From Gillisia marina (GTDB lineage Bacteria; Bacteroidota; Bacteroidia; Flavobacteriales; Flavobacteriaceae): 55,967 bases of DNA. The notes under the pieces were generated by a model. It had not been told where the DNA came from. It worked only from the letters and a program-made list of their open reading frames with translations, and did not search any database. This document shows, in pieces, positions 18,957-28,170 of this stretch. Both the position numbers and the translations under genes were made by a program. Every line of letters begins with the position of its first letter. Position 1 is the stretch's first letter. The DNA is taken from positions 1 to 55,967 of the forward strand of contig NZ_AJLT01000008.1 in assembly GCF_000258765.1 (NCBI RefSeq), read 5' to 3'.

Positions 18957-21362
18957 ATGAAAAGAAGAATAAATAAAGTTGCGATCGTCGGTTCCGGAAT
19001 CATGGGAAGCGGAATTGCCTGTCATTTTGCAAATATTGGAGTTGAAGTACTATTATTAGACATAGTTCCTCGCGAACTTACAGATAAAGAAAAAAGTAAA
19101 GGTTTAACGCTTCAAGATAAAGTGGTTAGAAATAGGTTGGTAAACGATTCTTTACAAGCCTCCTTAAAATCTAAACCTTCACCTATATATAGCCAATCTT
19201 TCGCTAGTAGAATTAAAACCGGTAATCTGGAAGACGATATTGCTAAAGTTTCTGAAGTAGATTGGATTATCGAAGTTGTAGTAGAAAGACTGGACATTAA
19301 AAAGAAAGTCTTTGAACAATTGGACAATCATCGTAAAAAAGGAACTTTAATATCTTCTAATACCTCTGGAATTCCTATTAAATTAATGAGTGAAGGACGA
19401 AGTGAAGACTTCCAAAAACATTTCTGCGGAACTCATTTCTTTAATCCTGTACGTTACTTAAGATTATTCGAGATTATTCCTGGACCGGAAACTTCAGAAG
19501 AAGTGTTAGACTTTGTGAATGAATATGGAGAGAAATTCCTTGGAAAAAAATCTGTGGTAGCTAAAGACACTGCAGCATTTATAGGTAACCGAGTTGGGAT
19601 CTTCAGCATTATGAGCCTTTTTCATATGGTAGATGAATTAGGAATGACCATTGAAGAAGTTGATAAATTAACAGGACCAGTTATAGGAAGGCCTAAATCT
19701 GCTACGTTTAGAACAGTAGATGTAGTTGGATTAGATACTTTAGTTCACGTTGCAAATGGACTACATCAAGGAGTTCCAAGTGACGAAAAACATGATCTTT
19801 TTGCATTACCAAACTTCATCGACTCTATGATGGAAAAGAAATGGTTAGGTAGTAAAAGCGGTCAAGGTTTTTATAAGAAAGTGAAAAATGAAGATGGAAG
19901 TAGTGAAATTCAGTCACTAGACCTCAAAACGCTGGAATATAGATCCTCCAAAAAGGCATCTTTTGCAACTTTAGAACTTACAAAATCTATAGAGAATGTT
20001 GAAGATAGATTTAAGGTATTAGTGGGTGGAAAAGATAAAGCAGGAGAATTTTATAGAAAGAATCTATCTGCGCTTTTTGCATATATCTCTAACAGAATTC
20101 CTGAAATTACCGATGAGCTTTACAAAATAGATGATGCCATGAAAGCCGGTTTCGGTTGGCAACATGGACCTTTCCAAATTTGGGATGCTGTAGGAGTGGA
20201 AAAAGGAATCGAGATGATGAAGGCTGAAGGTGAAGAACCTGCAGCCTGGGTAACAGAAATGTTAGCCTCCGGGAATAAGAGTTTTTACACTGTAAAAGAA
20301 GGAAACACTTTTTATTATAACATTCCTAAAAAGGAACAGGTAAAAGTTCTAGGACAAGATGCTTTTATTATTCTGGATAATATTAGAGAATCTAAAGAAG
20401 TATTTAAAAATACCGGAGTTGTAGTAGAAGATCTTGGCGATGGAATTCTAAATGTAGAATTTAGAAGTAAAATGAATTCTATAGGTGGTGATGTTTTGGA
20501 CGGACTTAACAAAGCATTAGACATTGCTGAAAAAGAGTATCAAGGATTAGTAGTTGCAAATAACGGAGCAAATTTCTCTGTAGGTGCAAATATTGGAATG
20601 ATCTTCATGATGGCTGTGGAACAGGAATATGACGAGCTTAATATGGCTATCAAATATTTCCAGGATACAATGATGAGAATGAGATATTCTTCAATTCCAA
20701 CCGTAGCAGCTCCACATGCTATGACTTTGGGTGGAGGATGTGAACTTTCCCTTCATGCAGATAAAGTAGTTGCAGCTGCTGAAACTTATATTGGATTAGT
20801 AGAATTTGGTGTAGGTGTGATTCCAGGTGGTGGTGGCTCTAAGGAAATGACCTTAAGAGCTTCAGAAACCTACCACAAAGATGATGTAGAGTTAAACAGA
20901 CTTAGAGAACACTTCTTAACAATTGCAATGGCGAAAGTATCTACTTCAGCATACGAAGCTTTCGATACGAATATCCTTCAGAAAGGTAAAGATACTGTTG
21001 TTGTAAATCCAGACAGACAGTTGGCTATTGCTAAGAAACATGCATTATTGATGGCTGAAACCGGATACACACAACCTATTCAGAGAACAGATATTAAAGT
21101 GCTTGGTAAACAAGCTTTAGGTACTTTTTATGTAGGTACAGATCAAATGTACGCAGGAAAATATATCAGCGAACACGACAAGAAGATAGCTAATAAGCTG
21201 GCCTATGTAATGGCTGGTGGAGATCTTTCTGCTGCTTCTTATGTAAGTGAACAATATTTATTGGATCTAGAACGTGAAGCTTTCCTTTCTCTTACAGGAG
21301 AGCGTAAGACTTTAGAGCGTTTAGAGCATATGATCAAAAAAGGGAAGCCACTTCGTAATTAG
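18957..21362 (+). CDS. fadN: 3-hydroxyacyl-CoA dehydrogenase / enoyl-CoA hydratase, FadN type
   Basis: An 801-residue bifunctional beta-oxidation enzyme that hydrates trans-2-enoyl-CoA and oxidises L-3-hydroxyacyl-CoA with NAD. The dehydrogenase comes first: Rossmann loop VAIVGSGIMGSGIACHFAN (8-26), GTHFFNPVRYLRLFEIIPG near 160. A crotonase-like domain follows, with TLGGGCELSLHADKVVA and GVGVIPGGGGSKEM around 590-630. This domain order is that of Bacillus FadN, the reverse of E. coli FadB. The operon order fadN-fadA-fadE also agrees with Bacillus, apart from the gene inserted after it. Confidence 0.92.
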   Translation: MKRRINKVAIVGSGIMGSGIACHFANIGVEVLLLDIVPRELTDKEKSKGLTLQDKVVRNRLVNDSLQASLKSKPSPIYSQSFASRIKTGNLEDDIAKVSEVDWIIEVVVERLDIKKKVFEQLDNHRKKGTLISSNTSGIPIKLMSEGRSEDFQKHFCGTHFFNPVRYLRLFEIIPGPETSEEVLDFVNEYGEKFLGKKSVVAKDTAAFIGNRVGIFSIMSLFHMVDELGMTIEEVDKLTGPVIGRPKSATFRTVDVVGLDTLVHVANGLHQGVPSDEKHDLFALPNFIDSMMEKKWLGSKSGQGFYKKVKNEDGSSEIQSLDLKTLEYRSSKKASFATLELTKSIENVEDRFKVLVGGKDKAGEFYRKNLSALFAYISNRIPEITDELYKIDDAMKAGFGWQHGPFQIWDAVGVEKGIEMMKAEGEEPAAWVTEMLASGNKSFYTVKEGNTFYYNIPKKEQVKVLGQDAFIILDNIRESKEVFKNTGVVVEDLGDGILNVEFRSKMNSIGGDVLDGLNKALDIAEKEYQGLVVANNGANFSVGANIGMIFMMAVEQEYDELNMAIKYFQDTMMRMRYSSIPTVAAPHAMTLGGGCELSLHADKVVAAAETYIGLVEFGVGVIPGGGGSKEMTLRASETYHKDDVELNRLREHFLTIAMAKVSTSAYEAFDTNILQKGKDTVVVNPDRQLAIAKKHALLMAETGYTQPIQRTDIKVLGKQALGTFYVGTDQMYAGKYISEHDKKIANKLAYVMAGGDLSAASYVSEQYLLDLEREAFLSLTGERKTLERLEHMIKKGKPLRN

Positions 21363-21373
21363 AAGTGAGTAAT

Positions 21374-21397
21374 GAGATGTGAGATGTGAGATGTGAG
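21374..21397 (+). repeat. Tandem repeat of GAGATGT (3.4 copies)
   Basis: Three full copies of the 7-mer GAGATGT followed by GAG, twelve bases past the fadN stop and right before the four-helix-bundle gene. Related GAAGTGAG and GTGAGAT words lie just upstream, and an inverted version is found after fadA. Confidence 0.85.
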
Positions 21398-21411
21398 AAA
21401 TTTTAAAGCGA

Positions 21412-21759
21412 ATGTATAAAATTGAAGATTTGAAAATTTGGAAGAAATCAATGGACTTGACTAAATCAGTGTATAAAATTTGTGGTGACTTACCTAGCGA
21501 TGAAAGATTTGGACTTATTTCTCAGATAAAGAGATGTGCGGTTTCAATTCCTTCAAACATTGCTGAAGGTGCTGGAAGAAATTCTAATAAAGAATTCGCT
21601 CACTTTCTTTCTATTGCAAATGGTTCGTCTTATGAATTACAAACTCAACTGATGCTTTCTATGGAACTTCAATTAATTTCAGAAGAAAAAATAAAACCAT
21701 TACTTGAAAATATTATTGAGATACAAAAAATGAATTACGGATTTCAAAAATCTTTATAA
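21412..21759 (+). CDS. Four-helix-bundle protein (23S rRNA intervening-sequence protein family)
   Basis: A 115-residue protein starting MYKIEDLKIWKKSMDLTKSV with the SQIKRCAVSIPSNIAEGAGR signature of TIGR02436/PF05635, a small four-helix bundle related to proteins encoded in 23S rRNA intervening sequences and to the accessory protein Avd of diversity-generating retroelements. No reverse transcriptase or variable repeat is seen near. It interrupts the fadN-fadA order and is flanked by short repeats, suggesting arrival as a small mobile unit (inference). Function unknown; no evident role in lipid metabolism. Confidence 0.88.
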   Translation: MYKIEDLKIWKKSMDLTKSVYKICGDLPSDERFGLISQIKRCAVSIPSNIAEGAGRNSNKEFAHFLSIANGSSYELQTQLMLSMELQLISEEKIKPLLENIIEIQKMNYGFQKSL

Positions 21760-21798
21760 ACTCTCAATACTAAGTACTAAAATCTAAAATCTATTTAA

Positions 21799-22989
21799 AT
21801 GAAAACAGCATATATAGTAAAAGCATACAGAACAGCAGTAGGAAAAGCACCTCGTGGTTTATTCAGATTTAAAAGACCAGATGAATTGGCAGCGGAAACC
21901 ATTCAATATATGATGGAGAAGCTTCCAACTTTTGATAAAGAAAGAATTGACGATGTTATTGTAGGAAATGCTATGCCTGAAGCAGAACAAGGATTAAATG
22001 TTGGTAGGTTGATCTCTTTAATGGGATTAGATACCGTAAAAGTTCCCGGAGTTACTGTAAATAGATATTGTGCTTCTGGAATAGAAACGATCGCAATGGC
22101 ATCGGCCAAGATCCAAGCTGGAATGGCAGATTGTATTATTGCAGGTGGAGCAGAAAGCATGAGTTATATACCAATGGGTGGATACAAACCAGTTCCAGAT
22201 TATAAATTAGCCGCAGCAGGTCATGAAGATTATTACTGGGGAATGGGACTTACTGCAGAGGCAGTCGCAAATGAATACAAAGTGAACAGAGAAGATCAAG
22301 ATGAATTTGCCTTCAACTCACATCAAAAATCTTTAAAAGCTTTAGCTGAAGATAGATTTCAAGATCAAATTGTACCAATTACTGTAGATGAAACTTATGT
22401 TGATGAAAATGGTAAAAAACAAACTAGATCATACACTGTAAATAAAGATGAAGGACCTAGAGCAGATACCTCTAAAGAAGTATTAGCTAAGTTAAGACCT
22501 GTTTTTGCAGATGGCGGAAGCGTAACTGCAGGAAATTCTTCGCAGATGAGTGATGGTGCAGCATTTGCATTAATTATGAGTGAAGAGATGGTTAAAGAAT
22601 TAAACTTAGAACCAATTGCACGCTTGGTAAGTTATACAGCAGTAGGACTTGAGCCAAGAATTATGGGAGTTGGTCCTATTACTGCAATTCCAAAAGCTTT
22701 AAAGCAAGCGGGACTTCAACAAAACGATTTGGAACTTATAGAGCTTAATGAAGCTTTTGCTTCTCAATCTTTGGCAGTTGTTAGAACCTTAGGATTAGAT
22801 CCTGAAAGAGTAAATGTAAATGGTGGAGCAATTTCTATGGGACACCCGCTAGGTTGCACCGGTGCTAAATTATCTGTTCAATTATTTGATGAGATGCGTA
22901 AACGTGATCTTAAAAATAAGTACGGAATGGTAACTATGTGTGTAGGAACTGGACAAGGAGCCGCAGGAGTTTATGAATTCTTGAGTTAG
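21799..22989 (+). CDS. fadA: Acetyl-CoA C-acyltransferase (3-ketoacyl-CoA thiolase)
   Basis: A 396-residue thiolase that cleaves 3-ketoacyl-CoA to acetyl-CoA and a shortened acyl-CoA. The nucleophile Cys91 is in NRYCASGIETIAMA; the His of GGAISMGHPLGCTGAK (near 353) and the second Cys of MVTMCVGTGQGAAG (near 383) complete the active site. Start MKTAYIVKAYRTAVGKAPRG is standard. The 39 bases between it and the four-helix-bundle gene are AT-rich and contain the CTCAATACT word of the surrounding repeats. Confidence 0.94.
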   Translation: MKTAYIVKAYRTAVGKAPRGLFRFKRPDELAAETIQYMMEKLPTFDKERIDDVIVGNAMPEAEQGLNVGRLISLMGLDTVKVPGVTVNRYCASGIETIAMASAKIQAGMADCIIAGGAESMSYIPMGGYKPVPDYKLAAAGHEDYYWGMGLTAEAVANEYKVNREDQDEFAFNSHQKSLKALAEDRFQDQIVPITVDETYVDENGKKQTRSYTVNKDEGPRADTSKEVLAKLRPVFADGGSVTAGNSSQMSDGAAFALIMSEEMVKELNLEPIARLVSYTAVGLEPRIMGVGPITAIPKALKQAGLQQNDLELIELNEAFASQSLAVVRTLGLDPERVNVNGGAISMGHPLGCTGAKLSVQLFDEMRKRDLKNKYGMVTMCVGTGQGAAGVYEFLS

Positions 22990-22994
22990 AAATA

Positions 22995-23070
22995 AGTATT
23001 GAGATTTAAGAAATTAGATCTCAAACGAAACAACAAATAAAATAATCTATACTGTGAGATTCTCAATACT
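22995..23070. repeat. Inverted repeat in the fadA-fadE gap, related to the GAGATGT repeats
   Basis: AGTATTGAGA (22995-23004) recurs exactly inverted as TCTCAATACT (23061-23070), followed by AACATCTCACTTCTTAATACT. Read on the other strand this includes AGAAGTGAG and GAGATGT, the same words found before the four-helix-bundle gene at 21361-21397, so related repeats in opposite orientation border the stretch with that gene and fadA. Confidence 0.6.
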
Positions 23071-23099
23071 AACATCTCACTTCTTAATACTAAACAACA

Positions 23100-24909
23100 A
23101 TGAGCACAGAAACAACAAATAAAGAATTACTTCGTGGAGGTCAATTTTTGGTAAAAGAAACATTAAGTGAAGATGTATTTACACCAGAAGACTTTTCCGA
23201 GGAGCAGAAAATGATGAAGGATTCGGTTAAAGAATTCGTAGATCGCGAGATCTGGCCGAAAAAGGAAGAATTCGAAAAAAAAGAATTATGCGCTTACAGA
23301 AGAGATTATGCGCAAAGCTGGAGAACTTGGCTTTCTAGGTATCTCCGTTCCAGAAGAGTATGATGGATTGGGAATGGGGTTTGTTTCTACCATGTTAGTA
23401 TGTGATTATATTAGTGGAGCAACCGGATCTATTGCTACGGCCTTTGGTGCCCATACAGGAATTGGAACAATGCCAATTACCTTATATGGAACAGAAGAGC
23501 AAAAGAAAAAATATGTGCCTAAATTGGCTACAGGGGAATGGTTTGGAGCTTATTGCTTGACAGAACCTGGAGCTGGTAGTGATGCGAATTCCGGTAAAAC
23601 AAAAGCTGTACTTTCTGATGATGGAAAAAGCTACAGCATTAGCGGACAAAAAATGTGGATTTCCAATGCGGGATTTGCAAAGGTTTTTATAGTTTTCGCT
23701 AGAATAGAAGACGATAAGAATATCACAGGTTTTATTGTTGAAAATGAGGAATCTAATGGAATCACTTTTGGAGAAGAAGAAAAGAAATTAGGAATTAACT
23801 CCTCCTCTACCCGTCAGGTTTTCTTTAACGAAACAAAAGTACCGGTAGAAAATATGCTTGCAGGACGTGGCGATGGATTTAAAATTGCCATGAATGCATT
23901 AAACGTTGGAAGAATTAAACTTGCTGCTGCCTGTTTGGATGCGCAAAGAAGAGTTACAGATCAAGCAGTGAAATATGCTAACGATAGAGTTCAATTTAAT
24001 ACTCCTATCGCTGAATTTGGAGCTATTAAATATAAATTGGCAGAAATGGCAACTTCAGCATACGTAGGAGAATCTGCTTCTTATCGCGCTGCTAAAAACA
24101 TTGAAGATAGAATCAATAAAAGATTAGAAGAAGGAAATTCTCATGCAGAAGCAGAATTGAAAGGTGTGGAAGAATACGCTATAGAATGTTCTATTTTAAA
24201 AGTAGCTTGTTCAGAAGATATTCAGAATTGTAGTGATGAAGGAATCCAAGTATTTGGAGGAATGGGCTTCTCTGCAGATACCCCAATGGAGTCTGCTTGG
24301 AGAGATGCACGTATTTCCAGAATCTATGAAGGAACTAATGAGATAAACAGAATGTTAGCTGTTGGAATGCTTGTTAAGAAAGCAATGAAAGGCCATGTAG
24401 ATCTACTAGGACCTGCAACCAAAGTGGGTGAAGAACTTACCGGAATTCCATCTTTCGATAAACCAGATTTTTCAGTTCTATTTGCTGAAGAAAAAGACCT
24501 TTTGAAAAGATTGAAGAAGGTGTTTTTAATGGTTGCCGGTAGTGCAGTTCAGAAATTTGGACCTAAATTAGAAGAACACCAGCAACTGCTTTTAGCTTCA
24601 TCTGATATCCTAATTGAAATATACATGGCGGAATCTGCAATTTTACGTACAGAGAAAAATGTGAAGCGTTTTGGAGAAGAAACTCAGAAGGAACAAATTG
24701 CAATGTCTAAACTTTATTTATATCATGCAGTCGATATTATCAATCAAAAAGCTAAAGAAGGAATTGTATCTTTTGCTGAAGGCGATGAACAACGCATGAT
24801 GTTAATGGGCCTCAAAAGGTTCACTAAATACGATAATCACCCAAATGTTGTTAAACTTAGAAACATTATCGCAGATAAATTAACTAAGGAAAACACATAT
24901 TGTTATTAA
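23100..24909 (+). CDS. fadE: Acyl-CoA dehydrogenase (frameshifted as read)
   Basis: An FAD-dependent acyl-CoA dehydrogenase, the first oxidation step of beta-oxidation. The first frame runs MSTETTNKELLRGGQFLVKE to EFEKK; the second continues NYALTEEIMRKAGELGFLG to the stop at 24909. The break is one extra A in the 8-A run at 23275-23282; with seven A the protein is 602 residues, normal for this long FadE-type group. Motifs are YCLTEPGAGSDANSG, KMWISNAGFAKVF and DARISRIYEGTNEINRML. The C-terminal 170 residues are the extra helical domain of the large form. A terminator follows. Confidence 0.92.
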
Positions 24910-24934
24910 TTATACAATTTATTGAATTTTGTTT

Positions 24935-24962
24935 AAACCACCTTTTTTAAGGTGGTTTTTTA
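24935..24962 (+). terminator. Rho-independent terminator of the fad operon
   Basis: A perfect 10-bp stem AAACCACCTT/AAGGTGGTTT (24935-24944 with 24949-24958), loop TTTT, then T residues, 26 bases past the fadE stop. Confidence 0.87.
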
Positions 24963-25113
24963 ATTTTAACATTCTCCTAACATCCTATTATTATTGATAT
25001 TTCAGCCCAAAACTTAATAAATGTGGAAAAGGTTAATAAAAATTTTGTCGTAAGATTAAGATTACATTAATAAAATTATATATTGTGCTTTTATAACCAC
25101 TAAAACCTTTTAA

Positions 25114-26169
25114 ATGAAAAAATTGATTATGGGAATGGCTGCAATAGCCCTACTATTCACTTCCTGTGAAAAAGACCAACCAGAAAACCAGAATGATCTT
25201 GCCCTACAAGAAGTAGATATGAGTGATTTCTATGTGCACACCGATTTTAATGACGAAGACGGAAAAGCTGCACAAAACGGGAAAAATTGTTATTCTATGA
25301 AAAACTTGAATCGTCTGTTAAAAGAAGATGACAAGCTTTATAGAAAAATGTATGATATTGAAAAGAACACAAGATCTATTCTCGCAAAACAAGCCAATAC
25401 CGCTAAAGGTAAACCAGGATCTGGTGGTGGTGGAACTACTCCTCCTCCAACAGATAATTTAGGAATTATTACTATTCCTGTAGTTGTAACTGTTGTTTAT
25501 AGTAATTCTCAAGAGAATATTTCTCAGGCACAAATCGACTCTCAAATGGCTGTTTTAAATGCAGATTTTAGAGCTCAAAACGCTGATGCTTCTAATACTC
25601 CTTCTGAGTTTGCAAGTTTAATAGCAGATTCTGAAGTTCAATTTACACTTGCAGGTGTACGTCGTTACAGCAATTCTACTTCTCAATGGGGAACAAATGA
25701 TGCTGTAAAGTCACAGTATCCTCCTGTAACTCCAGAGACAACACTTAACATCTGGGTTTGTAATATAGGTGGTGGAATCTTAGGATACGCACAATTTCCA
25801 GGAGGTCCAGCTGCGACTGATGGGGTTGTTGTAGGACCTAACTACTTTGGTACAACAGGATATGTATCTGCTCCTTTCGATAAAGGTAGAACTATGACTC
25901 ACGAAGTTGGACACTACTTAAACTTACGTCACATTTGGGGTGATGGAAGATGTAAGCAAGATGATTTCGTAGCTGATACTCCATCTTCTGATGGACCAAA
26001 CTACGGTTGTCCTTCTTACCCAACTGTAAACTGTCGTTCTACAGATATGACAATGAACTACATGGATTATACAAATGATGCTTGTATGACTATGTTTTCT
26101 AATGGTCAGAAATCCCGTTTAAGAACTGTATTTGCTAGTGGTGGACCAAGAGCTGCGATGGCTCCGTAA
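25114..26169 (+). CDS. M43-family zinc metalloprotease, lipoprotein
   Basis: A 351-residue protein with a lipoprotein signal (MKKLIMGMAAIALLFTSC). The zinc site HEVGHYLNLRH (His263, His267, His273; Glu264 catalytic) and the downstream MNYMDYTNDACMTMFSNGQ with its Met-turn place it with pappalysin-type M43B proteases. A Gly/Pro-rich linker (GKPGSGGGGTTPPPTDN, about 100-116) joins a pro-region to the catalytic domain. No C-terminal type IX sorting domain follows, unlike many family members. Cys pairs in the catalytic domain suggest disulfides. A terminator follows 20 bases past the stop. Confidence 0.9.
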   Translation: MKKLIMGMAAIALLFTSCEKDQPENQNDLALQEVDMSDFYVHTDFNDEDGKAAQNGKNCYSMKNLNRLLKEDDKLYRKMYDIEKNTRSILAKQANTAKGKPGSGGGGTTPPPTDNLGIITIPVVVTVVYSNSQENISQAQIDSQMAVLNADFRAQNADASNTPSEFASLIADSEVQFTLAGVRRYSNSTSQWGTNDAVKSQYPPVTPETTLNIWVCNIGGGILGYAQFPGGPAATDGVVVGPNYFGTTGYVSAPFDKGRTMTHEVGHYLNLRHIWGDGRCKQDDFVADTPSSDGPNYGCPSYPTVNCRSTDMTMNYMDYTNDACMTMFSNGQKSRLRTVFASGGPRAAMAP

Positions 26170-26189
26170 TTCTCACTTTATAATATTTA

Positions 26190-26217
26190 AAAGCCACCCA
26201 ATTGGGTGGCTTTTTTT
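26190..26217 (+). terminator. Rho-independent terminator of the M43 protease gene
   Basis: A 10-bp stem AAAGCCACCC/GGGTGGCTTT (26190-26199 with 26204-26213), loop AATT, then a T run. Confidence 0.88.
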
Positions 26218-26346
26218 GTTAAAATCATTAGCAATTTCAATAAAACATTATATCAAACTTAACTAAAGAAAATCCTTTAAACTTCTAATTAGAAGTACTT
26301 TTACCATATCAAAATTTATAAAACCAATATTTAAAAAATCATAATT

Positions 26347-26634
26347 ATGAAAGCAGGAAAGTTAATTACAGGATTAGTATCAGGAGCAGCCATTGGAGCA
26401 GCTATAGGTTTATTGTTTGCACCAAAAAAAGGAGCAGATACACGTAAATCGATTACTGACACTGGAGATAGCTATTTAAAAGGAGCTAAAGGAAAGATCT
26501 CTGATCTTTCGGACAGTTTAAACCAAAAAGTTGAAGCGATCAAAGAAAGATCTAAAGCTGCAACTAGTGGAAATAAAGTGGAAGAAAAATTTCATGATAC
26601 TAAAGCAGATATTCATGATATGAGAGCTAGCTAG
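26347..26634 (+). CDS. YtxH domain-containing protein
   Basis: A 95-residue protein with one short Gly/Ala-rich membrane helix (GLVSGAAIGAAIGLLFAPKKG, about 9-29) followed by a polar, coiled-coil-prone region rich in Lys, Asp and Ser. This is the YtxH (PF12732) pattern, linked to general stress in other bacteria. It lies alone between two terminators. Confidence 0.88.
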   Translation: MKAGKLITGLVSGAAIGAAIGLLFAPKKGADTRKSITDTGDSYLKGAKGKISDLSDSLNQKVEAIKERSKAATSGNKVEEKFHDTKADIHDMRAS

Positions 26635-26658
26635 TCTAAACTCAAAATATTTTAAATT

Positions 26659-26688
26659 AACCCTCGGATTCTTTCCGAGGGTTTTTTA
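26659..26688 (+). terminator. Rho-independent terminator of the YtxH gene
   Basis: A 10-bp stem AACCCTCGGA/TCCGAGGGTT (26659-26668 with 26674-26683), then T residues, 25 bases past the stop. Confidence 0.87.
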
Positions 26689-26773
26689 TTTATTACAATT
26701 TTGGTTATCCTTTAAAATCATTCTAAAAAACATTTCTTACTTTAGAAAACTCTAATAAAAAATAAACAAATTA

Positions 26774-28132
26774 ATGAAAGCTATTTTCTCCCCATTAAGC
26801 ATATTTCTATGCGTTTTCACATTCCTTTCTTTCAATAAAACGAACGCTCAAGATACAGATGCTAAAATATACTCAATTATTGATTCGGTTTCTGCTGAAA
26901 GAATAGAAATGGATATTCGAAAATTGGCCGGTTTTGGAACTAGAAATACATTTAGCGATACCGTTTCTACAACTCGTGGAATTGGAGCTGCTAGACGCTG
27001 GATAAAATCTGAATTTAATAAAACCTCTCGAGGTTGTAATAATTGCTTAGATGTATTTTATCAAAAAGATTTGGTGACACCGGAAGACGGAAACCGCGTA
27101 CCTAAAGAAGCATGGGTTGTTAATGTGGTGGCCATTCAAAAAGGAACAAGATATCCAAATAGATACATTGTCATGAGCGGAGATATAGATTCTCGTGCCA
27201 GCGACACTATGGATTTTGAAACCGATGCTCCAGGCGCTAACGATAATGCGAGTGGAATGGCCGGAACTATGGAAGCCGCCAGAGTACTATCTAAATATAA
27301 ATTTGAAAACAGCATTATCTATGTTGGACTTTCTGGAGAAGAACAAGGCTTGTTTGGAGGAAAGGGATTAGTGCAATATGCAAAAAATAATAACTGGGAG
27401 ATCATTGGAATTTTAAATAATGATATGATCGGGAATATTGAAGGAGTGGATGGAGTTATAGACAATAGAAGTTTTAGAATATTTTCTGAACCAGTGCCAC
27501 CAACAGAAACAGAAAAAGAACGTAATGCAAGAAGATACTATGGCGGGGAAGTAGATGGGATTTCACGACAGCTTGCAAGATATATTCATGGTACCGTACA
27601 AACGTATATGCCGGAAATGAACCCAATGATGATCTATAGATTAGACAGATTTGGGCGTGGTGGCCACCACAGATCTTTTAATGACATGGGATACGCAGGA
27701 ATTAGAATTATGGAAGCACATGAGAATTATAACAGGCAACATCAAGATATTAGAACCGAAAATGGCATTGAATATGGCGATGTAGTTGAAGGTGTGAACT
27801 TTAATTATGCCGCAAAGCTTACCGCTGTAAATGCCATCAATTTAGCAAGCTTAGCTTGGGCACCGCCAGCTCCAAGCAATGTGGCGATTGGAGGAATTGT
27901 TGAACCTTCCACAAAATTGCGTTGGGAACAAGTAGATGGGGATATCGCTGGATATAAAATCTACTGGAGAGATACCACTTCTCCCGTTTGGCAACACTCA
28001 CGATTTGTTGGAAATGTGTCTGAATTTATGCTGGAGGGAATCGTGATAGATAATTACTTATTTGGAGTTGTTGCAGTTGGCAAAAATGGACACGAAAGTT
28101 TAGTTTCTTTTCCTTCTTCAACTTTTAGATAA
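26774..28132 (+). CDS. M28-family zinc peptidase, secreted
   Basis: A 452-residue protein with a signal peptide ending near residue 26 (FNKTNAQ). The peptidase core has PGANDNASGMAGTMEAARV (zinc-bridging Asp), SGEEQGLFGGKGL (catalytic and zinc Glu pair), NNDMIGN and a late His in MEAHENYN: M28 aminopeptidase features. The usual first zinc ligand is His in a GHxDS-type motif; here the sequence is SGDIDSRASD, an Asp in that place. The last 95 residues look like a fibronectin III domain (VEPSTKLRWEQVDGDIAGYK). The S9 peptidase gene follows after 38 bases and may be co-transcribed. Confidence 0.86.
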   Translation: MKAIFSPLSIFLCVFTFLSFNKTNAQDTDAKIYSIIDSVSAERIEMDIRKLAGFGTRNTFSDTVSTTRGIGAARRWIKSEFNKTSRGCNNCLDVFYQKDLVTPEDGNRVPKEAWVVNVVAIQKGTRYPNRYIVMSGDIDSRASDTMDFETDAPGANDNASGMAGTMEAARVLSKYKFENSIIYVGLSGEEQGLFGGKGLVQYAKNNNWEIIGILNNDMIGNIEGVDGVIDNRSFRIFSEPVPPTETEKERNARRYYGGEVDGISRQLARYIHGTVQTYMPEMNPMMIYRLDRFGRGGHHRSFNDMGYAGIRIMEAHENYNRQHQDIRTENGIEYGDVVEGVNFNYAAKLTAVNAINLASLAWAPPAPSNVAIGGIVEPSTKLRWEQVDGDIAGYKIYWRDTTSPVWQHSRFVGNVSEFMLEGIVIDNYLFGVVAVGKNGHESLVSFPSSTFR

Positions 28133-28170
28133 TTTATCTTTCAAATTGAATTCAGTTCAATAATATTTAT

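Noticed and set aside
21374..21397. CRISPR-like repeat array
   Set aside because: A 7-base unit repeated without spacers is a simple tandem repeat; no cas genes are present.
21412..21759. Diversity-generating retroelement
   Set aside because: The Avd-like four-helix-bundle protein is present, but no reverse transcriptase, template repeat or variable repeat was found nearby.
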